The translations under genes and the position numbers were made by a program. Below, piece by piece: positions 15,169 to 23,691 of a stretch of 64,000 bases of DNA. Numbering within the stretch: position 1 is the stretch's first letter; the number at the start of each line of letters is the position of its first letter. Origin of the DNA: Ruminococcus flavefaciens (GTDB lineage: Bacteria; Bacillota; Clostridia; Oscillospirales; Ruminococcaceae). The notes below the pieces were generated by a model. It was given only the letters and a program-made list of their open reading frames with translations, was not told where the DNA came from and ran no database searches. The stretch covers positions 1 to 64,000 of the forward strand of contig DFHF01000007.1 in NCBI GenBank assembly GCA_002371825.1, written 5' to 3'.

Positions 15169-16305
15169 TTGGCAAATATAACAAAACGTGGAAACACATT
15201 CCGTATCAGGGTGTTTGTCGGCTACGATATGAACGGCAAACAGCTTGTAAAATCAACGACCTTTACTCCGCCTGTCGGGGTGACTGAAAAGAAAGCCGAG
15301 AAGCTTGCTCAGGAGTACGCTTTTGAGTTCGAGAGACATTGCAAGGGTTACTCTCTGCTCAATGAGAATATGCGATTTTCAGAGCTTGCCGACTGGTATT
15401 TCACAAACTACGCTCCACAGGAGCTGAAAGAGAGCACCGTCTACACCTACTGGGGGCAGTACAAAAACCACATCGAGCCTGTTCTCGGTAACGTCAAGGT
15501 AAAGGACATCAATGCTCCCAGGCTGACGCAGATAATGCAATCCTATGACCTGAACCCTGCGACTGTAAAGAAGCTGTACGTCATAGTGCAGAGCATCTTC
15601 CGCAGAGGAGCAGAACAGGGCTTTATCCGTGACACTCCCTGCCGTAACGTGATACTGCCCAAACGTAAGAAAAGCCGTAAAAACAAGGCTTTGGAGGAAG
15701 ACAAGCTAAAAAGGTTCATGGCATACCTTGAAAGCAAGCCGTGGGACGAGGATTTCAAGCGTATCATCAAGGTTCTGTTGTATACGGGTATGCGTTCGGG
15801 AGAATGTCTCGGACTTTCATGGGAGGACATTGATTTTGAGAACAACACGATCTCGATCAATCACACGCTGACCGATATAGGCGGCAAGCATGAGCTGACT
15901 GATCCTAAGACCGAGAGCAGTATCCGCATAATCGGTATGGGGCAGGAGCTGAAAAAGGTTCTTCTCGCACAGAAAGAGTATATCGAAAAGCTGAAATATG
16001 CTCTCGGTGATGATTTCGCTCACCCTGAAATGGTGTTCGTATCGGCAAGAGGTAACTACCGTGACCGCAATTCAGTGTATCAGTCCCTCAAACGCTTCAC
16101 CAAAGGAACGGAGTTTGAGGATATGACTCTTCATCAGCTCAGGCACTGTAACGCTACGCTTTTGCTCAACAGCGGTGTAGACCTGAAAGTTGTATCTGAG
16201 CATCTTGGACACCGAGATGTGAACATCACCGCAGAAATCTATGCCGATGTTCTGCGTAAAACAAAAGCCCGAACTGCCGAGCAGATCGAGCTGTGCCTTG
16301 CATAA
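15169..16305 (+). CDS. Tyrosine recombinase/integrase, Tn916-Int type
   Basis: A 378-residue site-specific integrase. It has an N-terminal arm-binding segment (MANITKRGNTFRIRVF), a SAM-like core-binding domain (about 60-160) and a catalytic domain with Arg in TGMRSGECLGL, HxxR in LHQLRHCNA, His in EHLGHRD and the nucleophile Tyr in AEIYADVL. The start is a TTG, chosen because GGAGGG lies 7 nt before it and the promoter sits just upstream. The gene ends 116 bp before an rpsI-like att sequence (16422), the usual spacing of an integrase next to its own attachment site. It is therefore the best candidate for the enzyme that inserted the left element. Confidence 0.9.
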   Translation: MANITKRGNTFRIRVFVGYDMNGKQLVKSTTFTPPVGVTEKKAEKLAQEYAFEFERHCKGYSLLNENMRFSELADWYFTNYAPQELKESTVYTYWGQYKNHIEPVLGNVKVKDINAPRLTQIMQSYDLNPATVKKLYVIVQSIFRRGAEQGFIRDTPCRNVILPKRKKSRKNKALEEDKLKRFMAYLESKPWDEDFKRIIKVLLYTGMRSGECLGLSWEDIDFENNTISINHTLTDIGGKHELTDPKTESSIRIIGMGQELKKVLLAQKEYIEKLKYALGDDFAHPEMVFVSARGNYRDRNSVYQSLKRFTKGTEFEDMTLHQLRHCNATLLLNSGVDLKVVSEHLGHRDVNITAEIYADVLRKTKARTAEQIELCLA

Positions 16306-16319
16306 AGGCATAATAAAAA

Positions 16320-16341
16320 CCTCCCTGCGTGAACAGGGAGG
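16320..16341 (-). terminator. Hairpin terminator downstream of integrase, reading on the minus strand
   Basis: Stem CCTCCCTG / CAGGGAGG. The T-run (GGTTTTTATT) follows on the minus strand, so it stops transcripts coming leftward from the rpsI-like stub at 16422, as at the other att copies. Confidence 0.6.
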
Positions 16342-16421
16342 TAATTGACTTGACCAATTGTTGACCAAAGAGTTTTGAGCCACTCGCAAAGTGCGTAGAT
16401 ACGCAGATATTGAGGTGTCTG

Positions 16422-16447
16422 ATTATCTCTTTGGTAACCAAGGGCAC
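16422..16447 (-). repeat. Diverged rpsI-tail (att) copy next to integrase
   Basis: ATTATCTCTTTG is identical to the core of the bounding repeats. The following bases keep AAC, AGG and GCACG in register with the rpsI 3' end, about 22 of 26 matches allowing one gap. It reads as an attachment site carried from a different rpsI allele. Confidence 0.5.
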
Positions 16448-16736
16448 GGATTTTAGCCGATATAAACGGCGAATCGGGTGCTGTTTGGGCGTTATCCAAC
16501 AAGCTTTAAACCGCTTAATTCTGTTGTACTATAAAAAACATTTGCATTAATAAGTATATGTCATTTTGCGGAAAATGTCAATACGTTTTCAAATCTTAAA
16601 GTGACTCTTTTTTAGGCAGTATTATTTGTATAATACCGAGTATAAGATTAACCGTAAGGAAAATCGGAGCGGCAAACATCGTTGCAAATCCCATAAACAG
16701 GAAGAAAATTCCGATTATTCCAAGCCATATTATAAA

Positions 16737-17862
16737 GGCAACACCGCACAATTGCAAAGCAGTGAAAAACATGGTATAATAGGAATATGGAAACACAACT
16801 GAAACTGGCCATGATGAACGATGAGCTGGGACAGGCCAGAACCAGCAAAAAAGAATTTCTGGATAAAATTGAAAGCATCATACCGTGGGATACATTCGTA
16901 GGAATCATCGAGCCGTGCTATTACAAAGGAGAGCGCGGAAATAAACCGTATCCGCTGGAACTGATGCTGAGAATCTTTCTGCTGCAAAATCTCTATGATC
17001 TTGCAGATATGTGCGTTATGACGGAAGTCATTGACAGCCGTGCGTTCTCAGAGTTTTGCTGAGTAACATCGCCGGATGAAGTGCCGGATGGAGATACTAT
17101 CGGTAGGTTCAGAAATCTTCTTGAGAAAAACGGCATTCAGGAAAAGATCTTTGCAGAGGTTGTGAAGATTCTTGAAAAGCGAAAACTCATTTTGAAAAAA
17201 GGAACCATTGTCGACTCAACCTTGATCGCAGCGCCGTCTTCCACAAAGAATCGAGAGAAGAAGCGAGATCCGGAAGCACATTCGACGAAAAAAGGCAATC
17301 AGTGGCATTTCGGATACAAGGGGCATATCGGTGTTGACGAAGAAAGCGGACTGGTGCATCATGTCAAGGTGACACCTGCAAATACAGCGGATGTCACGGC
17401 TGTTCCTGAGCTGCTGTACGGAGAAGAAGACCGGGTAGGCGGAGATTCCGGATATCTCGGTGCTGACAAACGTGATGATGCCGTCAAAAAGAATAAAGCA
17501 GGCAAAAAGATCACGTACAATATCAACCGCAGACCGTCATCTCTGAAAAAGCTCTCCCGCAGCAGGCAATACTATGCAAGGAAAAAAGAACATGAAAAAT
17601 CATCCGTAAGATGCAAGGTGGAACATGTTTTTGCTATCGTCAAACGATTATTCCGATATCGAAAAACACGATATCGGGGTCTGCGAAAACAGACCGCCAA
17701 ACTGAATATCATGTTCGCATTGGCGAATCTGTATCTGGCTGACAGGAAATCCCTGACGGCTTGATTCAGTATGCCCTGCGGACGAAAAATGAACATATTT
17801 CTGCGTATTCAGCTTTAAGGACGGATGCGCTTTTTCTTTATCACGATATATGCGGTGTTGCC
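16737..17862 (+). mobile_element. IS5-family insertion sequence, 1,126 bp
   Basis: The terminal inverted repeats begin with a perfect GGCAACACCGCA at both ends, and a 4-bp TAAA target duplication flanks the element (16733-16736 and 17863-17866). It carries one transposase gene with an internal stop. The target is a membrane-protein gene on the opposite strand. Confidence 0.9.
16787..17764 (+). pseudogene. IS5-family DDE transposase with an in-frame nonsense codon
   Basis: The first 91 codons (DUF772-type N-terminus, TRM-like DNA-binding helix) and the next 234 codons (catalytic domain with IVDSTLIAAPSSTKN, GDSGYLGAD and the basic tail) are in the same frame and are split only by TGA at 17060-17062. 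Relatives usually have Gly (GGA) there, so one substitution (GGA to TGA) explains the break. DDE motifs are otherwise intact: the first Asp in IVDST, the second in GGDSGY and Glu in KVEHVFA. Without readthrough the copy is inactive, though trans-mobilisation by a sibling would be possible. Confidence 0.88.
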
Positions 17863-18363
17863 TAAACGGAATGATATACTTAAAATATTCTGTGCAAAAA
17901 TCTGAAAATCTGCCTAATAACCACCTTATAATGCTGAATATCTTACCAGCACCGGCAAGCGTAAGTATTATAGATGATAAAATACAGGCACAAAGATAGC
18001 CTGAAAAGATAACATCTTGTCTGTCGGTCAGCCATATTCCGCCTCTTTTGAGGTCGATGAACTTATCGGTCTGGGTATATTCCTTATCATATTTTCCGCC
18101 GGGGAGCTTGACAAAGCGTTTATCCTTCGGAGCATCACTTTTTATATCGTCAATAAGGGAATCAATATATGTATCCTTTGTCACAAGTTCATAATTGCCA
18201 TAACCAGAGGCGTAATTATAGAAAAATTTCGCTCCGCCAAATGTTGTAACTGCAATAACCAATAACTGGAAGAAAAACACAACGATATGACGATCAAAAA
18301 GCTTTGTTGGATTACGGAAATAGTCCATTTGGTTCTCCTTTATTTTTATCATTGAATGTTTTA

Positions 18364-18900
18364 CTAACTTAAAAGCACAGCCGAGATCATTGCTCCTGCA
18401 ATATCAGCAACTATTCCTGTAACAAGCAGAAGGAAAAACTGCTTCATCTTACCGCTTTCGTCTTGATCCCATGCTTGTTTGGGGACAAAAGGTCTTGTTA
18501 TAGACAGTATAACGGGACATATGAGGTTGAGCAGTAAAACTATACTTATAAGCTTAGTTTGCATTCCTTGATTATTTGAATGCGTATTTACATAAGCGAA
18601 AGCGATCATCAAGACGGCACATATTATATGGAAGGAAACAGCTACTATCAGCCAAAGCTTACGCTGCTTTAATCTTACAGCTCTTGTATCTGCAAAGGCT
18701 TTGTCTTCGCTTTTTTGTCTTTCAAATTCCTCTTGCTTAATATGCAGTTTTAGCAATTCGGCTACATCTATCTTTATCCATTCACGTTTTCCATTATCAT
18801 AATGCAGATTTGAGCCGCAGCTATCACAATGAGCGATTCCGTCATCTATTATCGAAAGAACTGCTCCGCAGTTGGAACATTTTAAGTCAACAAGTTTCAT
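18364..18900 (-). CDS. Zinc-ribbon membrane protein A
   Basis: A 178-residue protein with an N-terminal zinc ribbon, CSNCGAV and CDSCGSN (two Cys-x2-Cys knuckles within the first 33 residues). A charged helix follows, then about three transmembrane helices (about 88-110, 122-145, 155-177). The N-terminal half clearly resembles the next gene upstream, so the two are paralogues. The function of this architecture is unknown; the ribbon would be cytoplasmic. It has a good AAAGGAG site. It sits 30 bp after the paralogue and 35 bp before the IS-interrupted membrane gene, within an operon. Confidence 0.7.
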   Translation of the reverse strand: MKLVDLKCSNCGAVLSIIDDGIAHCDSCGSNLHYDNGKREWIKIDVAELLKLHIKQEEFERQKSEDKAFADTRAVRLKQRKLWLIVAVSFHIICAVLMIAFAYVNTHSNNQGMQTKLISIVLLLNLICPVILSITRPFVPKQAWDQDESGKMKQFFLLLVTGIVADIAGAMISAVLLS

Positions 18901-18930
18901 TATAAGCTCCTTTAATAACGATAATCAATT

Positions 18931-19434
18931 TTACATTAGCAAAAGCTTACGAAGATAAATGAATGCTACTATTGCAGCAATCAAGGTAATATAGAATAGT
19001 ATTATGAAAAAGCCCTTACCATGCTTAGAGGCGTTCTTTGGCTTGATTGCGGCTAAAATCAATGGTGCAAACAATACTATAAGGAAGAATATTAATAAGC
19101 AAAGCGTACTATCAATTTTAAATAATTTGCTTAACAGTGCGGTGATTGGAATAATGAGATGAACTATTATTACAGTAACAATCCAGCTTTGCGTTTTCTT
19201 TTTATCCTTAGTCTCGTCTTTCTTTAAGGCGATTTCTTTTTCTCGGTTATACTCCTTGACTTCCTTTTCAAAATTGATTTTAGCAATTTCAGCCACATCT
19301 TTGATAATCAGCGTTTTTGTGCCGTCATCATAATAAAGATTTGAGCCGCAGTATTCACACTTAAATATTTTTGAATCGCCTGAAAAAGTAATTTCAGCGT
19401 TACAACTCGGGCATTTCCTTGCCAATATTTTCAT
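18931..19434 (-). CDS. Zinc-ribbon membrane protein B
   Basis: A 167-residue paralogue of the downstream gene. The N-terminal ribbon has CPSCNAE and CEYCGSN, then YYDDGTKT and DVAEIAKI aligned with YDNGKRE and DVAELLKL of the other. A Lys/Glu-rich helix is followed by three transmembrane helices and a short tail. The start follows GAGGG. Proteins like this could be membrane-anchored sensors or immunity/exclusion factors of mobile elements, but nothing here proves a role. Confidence 0.7.
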   Translation of the reverse strand: MKILARKCPSCNAEITFSGDSKIFKCEYCGSNLYYDDGTKTLIIKDVAEIAKINFEKEVKEYNREKEIALKKDETKDKKKTQSWIVTVIIVHLIIPITALLSKLFKIDSTLCLLIFFLIVLFAPLILAAIKPKNASKHGKGFFIILFYITLIAAIVAFIYLRKLLLM

Positions 19435-19507
19435 TTTTTACCCTCTTATCATTTGTATCAGAACATCTGTTTATGTTGAATTGAATAGGGATTTATGCAA
19501 CTGATGA

Positions 19508-20242
19508 TTAACGAGTCAGAAAAATTGATTCAACTGTATCAGATTTTGAAGAAATAGAAACGATAAAAAACGGGTCTTTTAAATCGTTCAACGTTTTTGC
19601 AGAATCATCTTCACTATAATAATACTTATTTCCTTCAACAATTGTTGCCTCTCCCCAAGCCTTCAAAAAGTCGTCTTTGGGCATTCCGACATAAACGCCT
19701 TTAGGAAGTATAACGTTTCCATTACGAATTTTGGAATCATCAGTAATTTCAATTGTAGGATAGTGTATGAGGCAATTTCTTAAAGGCTGGGCTTCGGTTT
19801 CTTTATGATAAAATGATAATGAATATTTTTCGCCTTCAAACATTATACCATATCCGGCGTTGTCAAGATAAGAAACAGTTGTTGTATCAGGATCGTTTTC
19901 ACTTTTTGAGCAAGTTGCACCAGCATTAAACAGATCGGCAGCTTTTAGCGGAAAGGTAAAAACAGTATCTCCAATTTGTGCTTTCATAGAATAAATATCA
20001 GCATTTATTATCTCATCTGTTGCAGTATTGGGTGAAGATTCCGCCTCTTTTTCACTGGATTCCTCTGTATTCGATGATTTGCTTTCATCAGTTGTATCGG
20101 ATGTTGCTGAATTTTCCTCGGAGATTGTATTGCTTTCCGATTTCTTCTCCGCTGACGATGAATTATCGCTGTTACCGCAAGCGGTTACCGAGAGACAAAG
20201 CAGAGCTGCGATTGCAGTTATTCTGAGTTTACTAAAGTTCAT
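19508..20242 (-). CDS. Predicted lipoprotein with Ser/Glu-rich spacer
   Basis: A 244-residue exported lipoprotein. The signal sequence MNFSKLRITAIAALLCL ends in the lipobox SVTAC with Cys22 as the lipidated residue. A low-complexity Ser/Glu/Thr linker (about 24-75) precedes a globular domain of about 165 residues with no recognised family. The ATG at 20242 follows GGGAGTG; a further in-frame ATG five codons upstream overlaps that site. It is the first gene of the minus-strand operon with the zinc-ribbon proteins, behind the promoter at 20282-20310. It may be an exclusion or sensing lipoprotein of the element. Confidence 0.75.
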   Translation of the reverse strand: MNFSKLRITAIAALLCLSVTACGNSDNSSSAEKKSESNTISEENSATSDTTDESKSSNTEESSEKEAESSPNTATDEIINADIYSMKAQIGDTVFTFPLKAADLFNAGATCSKSENDPDTTTVSYLDNAGYGIMFEGEKYSLSFYHKETEAQPLRNCLIHYPTIEITDDSKIRNGNVILPKGVYVGMPKDDFLKAWGEATIVEGNKYYYSEDDSAKTLNDLKDPFFIVSISSKSDTVESIFLTR

Positions 20243-20281
20243 AATTGACACTCCCATAATAATATTTTCAATGCAATTATA

Positions 20282-20310
20282 ATTATAGCAAATATCAAAA
20301 TAGATGTCAA
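20282..20310 (-). promoter_or_regulatory. Promoter of the lipoprotein/zinc-ribbon operon
   Basis: TTGACA (20305-20310), a 17-bp spacer and TATAAT (20282-20287), both perfect consensus on the minus strand. Confidence 0.85.
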
Positions 20311-20390
20311 TAGTTTCAGTTAAAACATATCTGAACTTTTACATCTTTCGATGATACTATATAATAATATCATCGGGAGGATGTGATACA

Positions 20391-20630
20391 ATGGGACGAA
20401 TCGTTATTACGCTGGAGCAATACAGAAAAGAACATAACATTAGTAAATACAAGATCATAAAGAACTGCGGCGTTAGTGCTACTCAGCTCAACAGCTATTG
20501 CAAAAACCAGATAACTCGTGTTGATCTGCCGGTGCTTGCCCGCATCTGTGATTATCTCAATTGTGGTATCGAAGATGTTTTGAAATATATTCCCGATGAA
20601 CTTGAAAAAGAAAAGGATATTGAACTCTGA
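20391..20630 (+). CDS. Small Xre-type HTH regulator
   Basis: A 79-residue DNA-binding protein consisting almost wholly of a Cro/C1-type helix-turn-helix: RKEHNISKYKIIKNCGVSAT as helices 1-2 and QLNSYCKNQITRVDLPVLAR as recognition and following helices. It ends with the usual LNCGIEDVLKYIP. Proteins of this class repress their own and neighbouring promoters in mobile elements. It lies upstream of the serine recombinase, whose promoter region has several ATATCA repeats that could be its operators. The ATG follows GGAGG. Confidence 0.8.
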   Translation: MGRIVITLEQYRKEHNISKYKIIKNCGVSATQLNSYCKNQITRVDLPVLARICDYLNCGIEDVLKYIPDELEKEKDIEL

Positions 20631-20640
20631 AAAATAAGCT

Positions 20641-20675
20641 GCCCTATGGTTGTATATCAATCATAGGGCGTTTTT
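20641..20675 (+). terminator. Terminator after the Xre gene
   Basis: Stem GCCCTATG / CATAGGGC with TTTTT, 10 bp after the stop codon. Confidence 0.75.
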
Positions 20676-20682
20676 ATATTCT

Positions 20683-20760
20683 ATATCAAAATTGACATAT
20701 CAGAATTTTATATCAAACTTCTTGACTTGCAACAGCTTATGTGTTATAATAATTATATCA
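20683..20760 (+). promoter_or_regulatory. Recombinase promoter with ATATCA repeats
   Basis: Promoter TTGACT (20722-20727), 17 bp, TATAAT (20745-20750). The hexamer ATATCA occurs at 20683, 20697, 20710 and 20755, the first three about 13-14 bp apart and ending at the -35. The leader also has a GTAGGAAA / TTTCCTAC dyad just before the ribosome binding site. Confidence 0.6.
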
Positions 20761-20838
20761 AAAATAAGGTTCGTTAATCTTGATAGAAAAAGTAGGAAAC
20801 TATATCTTGATACACTTTCCTACGGAAAAGGATCAAAA

Positions 20839-21546
20839 ATGCAATATGGATACTGTCGCATAAGCACAAAAAAGCAGTCAATCGATAGGCAGATACGAAA
20901 CATATCGTCAGCATTTCCGGATGCACAAATAATAACGGAAGCCTATTCAGGAAGATATGTCAACCGTCCGGAATGGAACAAACTATATCGTAAACTGAGA
21001 GCAGACGATGTGGTCATATTCGATAGCGTGAGCCGAATGAGCAGAAATGCTGCTGATGGCTTTGCACTTTATAAGGATCTGTTTGATAAGGGTGTCAGAC
21101 TTATATTTCTGAAGGAGAGGCATATTGATACTGATTCCTACAAAGAGGCGATGAATGGGATCGTATCACAGACGTTTTCATCTGGCGACGAAGCTGCTGA
21201 TGAGCTTGTGAATGCAATTATGGCTGCGGTCAACAAATTCATGATGAATAAGGTCGAGCAGGATATCTTCAAGGCTTTTGAGCAGTCAGAAAAGGAAGTC
21301 GAAGACCTTCGACAGCGTACTCGTGAGGGAATCAAGACAGCTCGCTCCAACGGGAAGCAGATCGGTGCTGTTAGAGGCTCAGTTCATATAACTGAGAAAA
21401 GTAAGGAAGCTAAACCGCTTATTATCAAGTACAGCAAGGATTTTGAGGGCACGTTATCCGATAAGGACTGCATGAAGCTTATCGGGCTGGCGAATAATAC
21501 TTATTATAAGTATAAGAGGGAGCTGAGAACTGGAAATGAGCGTTAA
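20839..21546 (+). CDS. Serine recombinase, resolvase/invertase type
   Basis: A 235-residue small serine recombinase. The N-terminal catalytic domain has YGYCRIST with nucleophile Ser9, VIFDSVSRMSRNAADGF holding the catalytic Arg residues (RMSR), and RLIFLKERHIDT. The long E helix leads to a C-terminal DNA-binding region. Such enzymes resolve cointegrates or invert segments rather than integrate. The ATG at 20839 is used because the promoter lies at 20722-20750 and AAAAGG precedes it. Its end overlaps the following unknown gene by 11 bp, so they are translationally coupled. Confidence 0.88.
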   Translation: MQYGYCRISTKKQSIDRQIRNISSAFPDAQIITEAYSGRYVNRPEWNKLYRKLRADDVVIFDSVSRMSRNAADGFALYKDLFDKGVRLIFLKERHIDTDSYKEAMNGIVSQTFSSGDEAADELVNAIMAAVNKFMMNKVEQDIFKAFEQSEKEVEDLRQRTREGIKTARSNGKQIGAVRGSVHITEKSKEAKPLIIKYSKDFEGTLSDKDCMKLIGLANNTYYKYKRELRTGNER

Positions 21547-23038
21547 AAAATCTGAATATGAAGGAATATACAATGAAATATTGAAATTTACAGACTTTGT
21601 TTCAACATATCATTATTCACCGGAATATATAAAAAAACAAACAGGAATCAGCAAATATCGTATCGCGGATATTTTGAGCGTTAAGATAAAAGACTATGTG
21701 AATGGCGAAAATGCTGAACGGTTCAAAGCGTTATTACCTAAACTGAAACACTTTATCGAAGCTGAAACCGCCGATTCTGATTATATTAAACTTAAAGGCG
21801 AAGATTTCTATAAATGCTACTATGAATTAACTTCTGAATTCAGTGATATAAAGCAGAATATGCTCATTGAATTGCTACAATCATCTATAAGTACGATCAA
21901 CGAGAAATATAACACTATAATTGATCATTTAAAATCGAAAGATGAATCTATTCATTCTGCAATTGAAGATCAAATCAAAGATTTAACCGATCAAGCCTCT
22001 GAGTATGAATGCTTGTTATCTGAAGGTTACTGTTATTCAACTGGCGAGTATGATGAAAACGATGAACCTGTTGAGGTATATGTCGAGTTATCTGACGATG
22101 AGAAGAAAGAATTTAGAGAAAAAGCCGATGAAATATGGAATGAAATCTCTGATCTGAAGGAAATGCAGGGAATAATAACGAAACACAGCGAAATAACGGA
22201 TTATAAGGAACGCATATCCTTGAATTCAAAGAAGCTGTATCGAAGGAAGCTTCAGGAGGATAGAATAAAAAGTCTTACTGAAGATCAGCAAAAAGCGTTT
22301 TTTTTGATCTATTTCCCAAAGTGTGTGGATAGAAACGGCTTCCTTATACCAGATCATTTCGGCAGCGGCATACACCTGATAAGTATGAAAATCGGCGAAA
22401 CTGTTCAGGCAAAGAAATGGGTTGTTCCTGAATACTTAGAAAAATACAAAATGGGGGATTCAATTCCTGAACTGAAACCGGTAGGAAAAGCATACAATGT
22501 CTACATATTAATTCACAAGCACAAAAGAGTATTCTTCAAGGGAATGATGAAGAAAAAAAGTGTTAAGTGGGGGCCGTTTACATTGAATACTTATAGCAAC
22601 AACAAAGCAAAGCGTGTTATGAGGAGCCTGACTAAAACTTCAGCAGAAATAAAGCGTAAAGTATTTGATTTCCTGAAAAAAGAGTTCTATGTTTTTGTTC
22701 CACAAAACGCAACAGATCAGGAATACTATAAGCTTATCTCAGAGTACACCGATATTCTTTCATTAAAGGTTCCTGTTGCGAGCAGTTCCGATTATAGTGT
22801 TGAGCAAATATACCGTGTTGCTTATGAAATATGTAATGAATCAAACGGAAAATACATATTTTCCAACGAACTCATAAACGATATAGTTTGGAAGTTAAAA
22901 TTCAAGCCTGCTCATTGGCTTTTTATGATGTATGTACAGTCGTATTACTACAAGCATAATGAGATCAAGAGCCTTCTTGAATATATTGAAAATGAGAAAG
23001 AAAAGGAAAAACGACAAGAAAAAGAAATGGATTTATAA
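21536..23038 (+). CDS. Unrecognised 500-residue protein coupled to the serine recombinase
   Basis: I do not recognise this protein. It is soluble, charged and helical. An N-terminal region of about 80 residues contains a HTH-like stretch (YIKKQTGISKYRIADIL), a coiled-coil-rich middle follows (about 110-245), then a C-terminal half with KHKRVFFKG and basic patches. It overlaps the recombinase gene and has no separate promoter, so the two are made together. It may be a DNA-binding accessory to recombination or an independent cargo gene. Its lower GC content differs from the flanking chromosome. A terminator follows at 23044. Confidence 0.65.
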   Translation: MSVKKSEYEGIYNEILKFTDFVSTYHYSPEYIKKQTGISKYRIADILSVKIKDYVNGENAERFKALLPKLKHFIEAETADSDYIKLKGEDFYKCYYELTSEFSDIKQNMLIELLQSSISTINEKYNTIIDHLKSKDESIHSAIEDQIKDLTDQASEYECLLSEGYCYSTGEYDENDEPVEVYVELSDDEKKEFREKADEIWNEISDLKEMQGIITKHSEITDYKERISLNSKKLYRRKLQEDRIKSLTEDQQKAFFLIYFPKCVDRNGFLIPDHFGSGIHLISMKIGETVQAKKWVVPEYLEKYKMGDSIPELKPVGKAYNVYILIHKHKRVFFKGMMKKKSVKWGPFTLNTYSNNKAKRVMRSLTKTSAEIKRKVFDFLKKEFYVFVPQNATDQEYYKLISEYTDILSLKVPVASSSDYSVEQIYRVAYEICNESNGKYIFSNELINDIVWKLKFKPAHWLFMMYVQSYYYKHNEIKSLLEYIENEKEKEKRQEKEMDL

Positions 23039-23043
23039 TGAAT

Positions 23044-23080
23044 AAAGCACAGTTCAAATTGAGCTGTGCCTTTATTTTTT
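23044..23080 (+). terminator. Terminator after the recombinase operon
   Basis: Stem GCACAG / CTGTGC within AAAGCACAG...CTGTGCCTTT, followed by a T-run. Confidence 0.7.
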
Positions 23081-23119
23081 GCCTATATTAAGCCACAAGT
23101 AGAATTTCAAATCATTCAA

Positions 23120-23134
23120 GGACAAATTTGTCCC
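23120..23134. repeat. 15-bp palindromic element shared with the rep gene
   Basis: GGACAAATTTGTCCC contains a perfect 14-bp palindrome. A copy with one change (GGACAAACTTGTCCC) lies inside the Rep-like gene at 26000-26014. The surrounding 23081-23330 stretch otherwise holds only a TATAAT at 23198 and a leader for the next gene. Confidence 0.45.
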
Positions 23135-23330
23135 AAATAAATATTTGTATCCATAATATGGGACACCTTAGCTCTGTATCCGAAAGTTTGTATGTGATAT
23201 AATACGGACATAGCAATAAAAATCATTATCACAACAGGAGGCACAGTCAATGTACAACGATACAGGATAGAACAGACATGATCCACTAACCGAAACCAAC
23301 AACCAATGAAATGAAAGAAGAGGTAAAAAA

Positions 23331-23690
23331 ATGAACAACTATAATGAATCCGAGAATAAAGAGATCCGACTTCGTGGCTGGGTGTCCATAGTTTGCATGG
23401 TCATTTCAGCAATAATTGCACTGATGTTCTTCATTAAAGCAGTAGGCAATGATTCATTGCCTGAAGTTATTGTATCGTCACTGATAGTCGGATTTGTAGT
23501 CGGCGGAATATTCCCCGGCATAACTCACATATCCGCAATTTTCAATAAGATCAGCAGATTGCTTGCATTTCCGTTTGTAGGATGGGCTATGTGGCTTTGG
23601 CTTATAATTGGGATACCGTTTTTAGGCGGCTGGCTGTTTATGCTCGTTGATCTTATAAAATTCCTGATGCTCAGAAAGGAGGAGAAGTAA
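23331..23690 (+). CDS. Small multi-pass membrane protein preceding the ClpP/VirD4 pair
   Basis: A 119-residue protein with about four hydrophobic segments (residues 17-37, 46-63, 78-96 and 97-112) and a charged N-terminus. No family recognised. It is the first gene of a tight three-gene run: 1 bp before the ClpP-like gene, which lies 11 bp before the VirD4-like gene. Because the VirD4-like ATPase lacks its own membrane anchor, this protein could supply one. That is inference. Confidence 0.65.
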   Translation: MNNYNESENKEIRLRGWVSIVCMVISAIIALMFFIKAVGNDSLPEVIVSSLIVGFVVGGIFPGITHISAIFNKISRLLAFPFVGWAMWLWLIIGIPFLGGWLFMLVDLIKFLMLRKEEK

Positions 23691-23691
23691 C

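Larger units (their letters stand above)
16596..18328 (-). pseudogene. Membrane protein gene interrupted by the IS5-family element
   Basis: The 5' part (18328 to 17863) encodes a protein with two or three membrane helices, starting MDYFRNPTKLFDRH after AAAGGAG. The 3' part (16732 to 16596) encodes two more helices ending LPKKESL. Removing the IS and one TAAA duplication restores one uninterrupted 200-codon frame across the join (KYIIPF joined to IIWLGIIG), so the insertion is recent and clean. Family unknown. It would be the last gene of a four-gene minus-strand operon with two zinc-ribbon membrane proteins and a lipoprotein. Confidence 0.75.

Noticed and set aside
17648..17862. C-terminal part of the minus-strand frame starting at 18328 that runs into the IS
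   Set aside because: It is readthrough into the IS right end; the true continuation of the gene is at 16732-16596.
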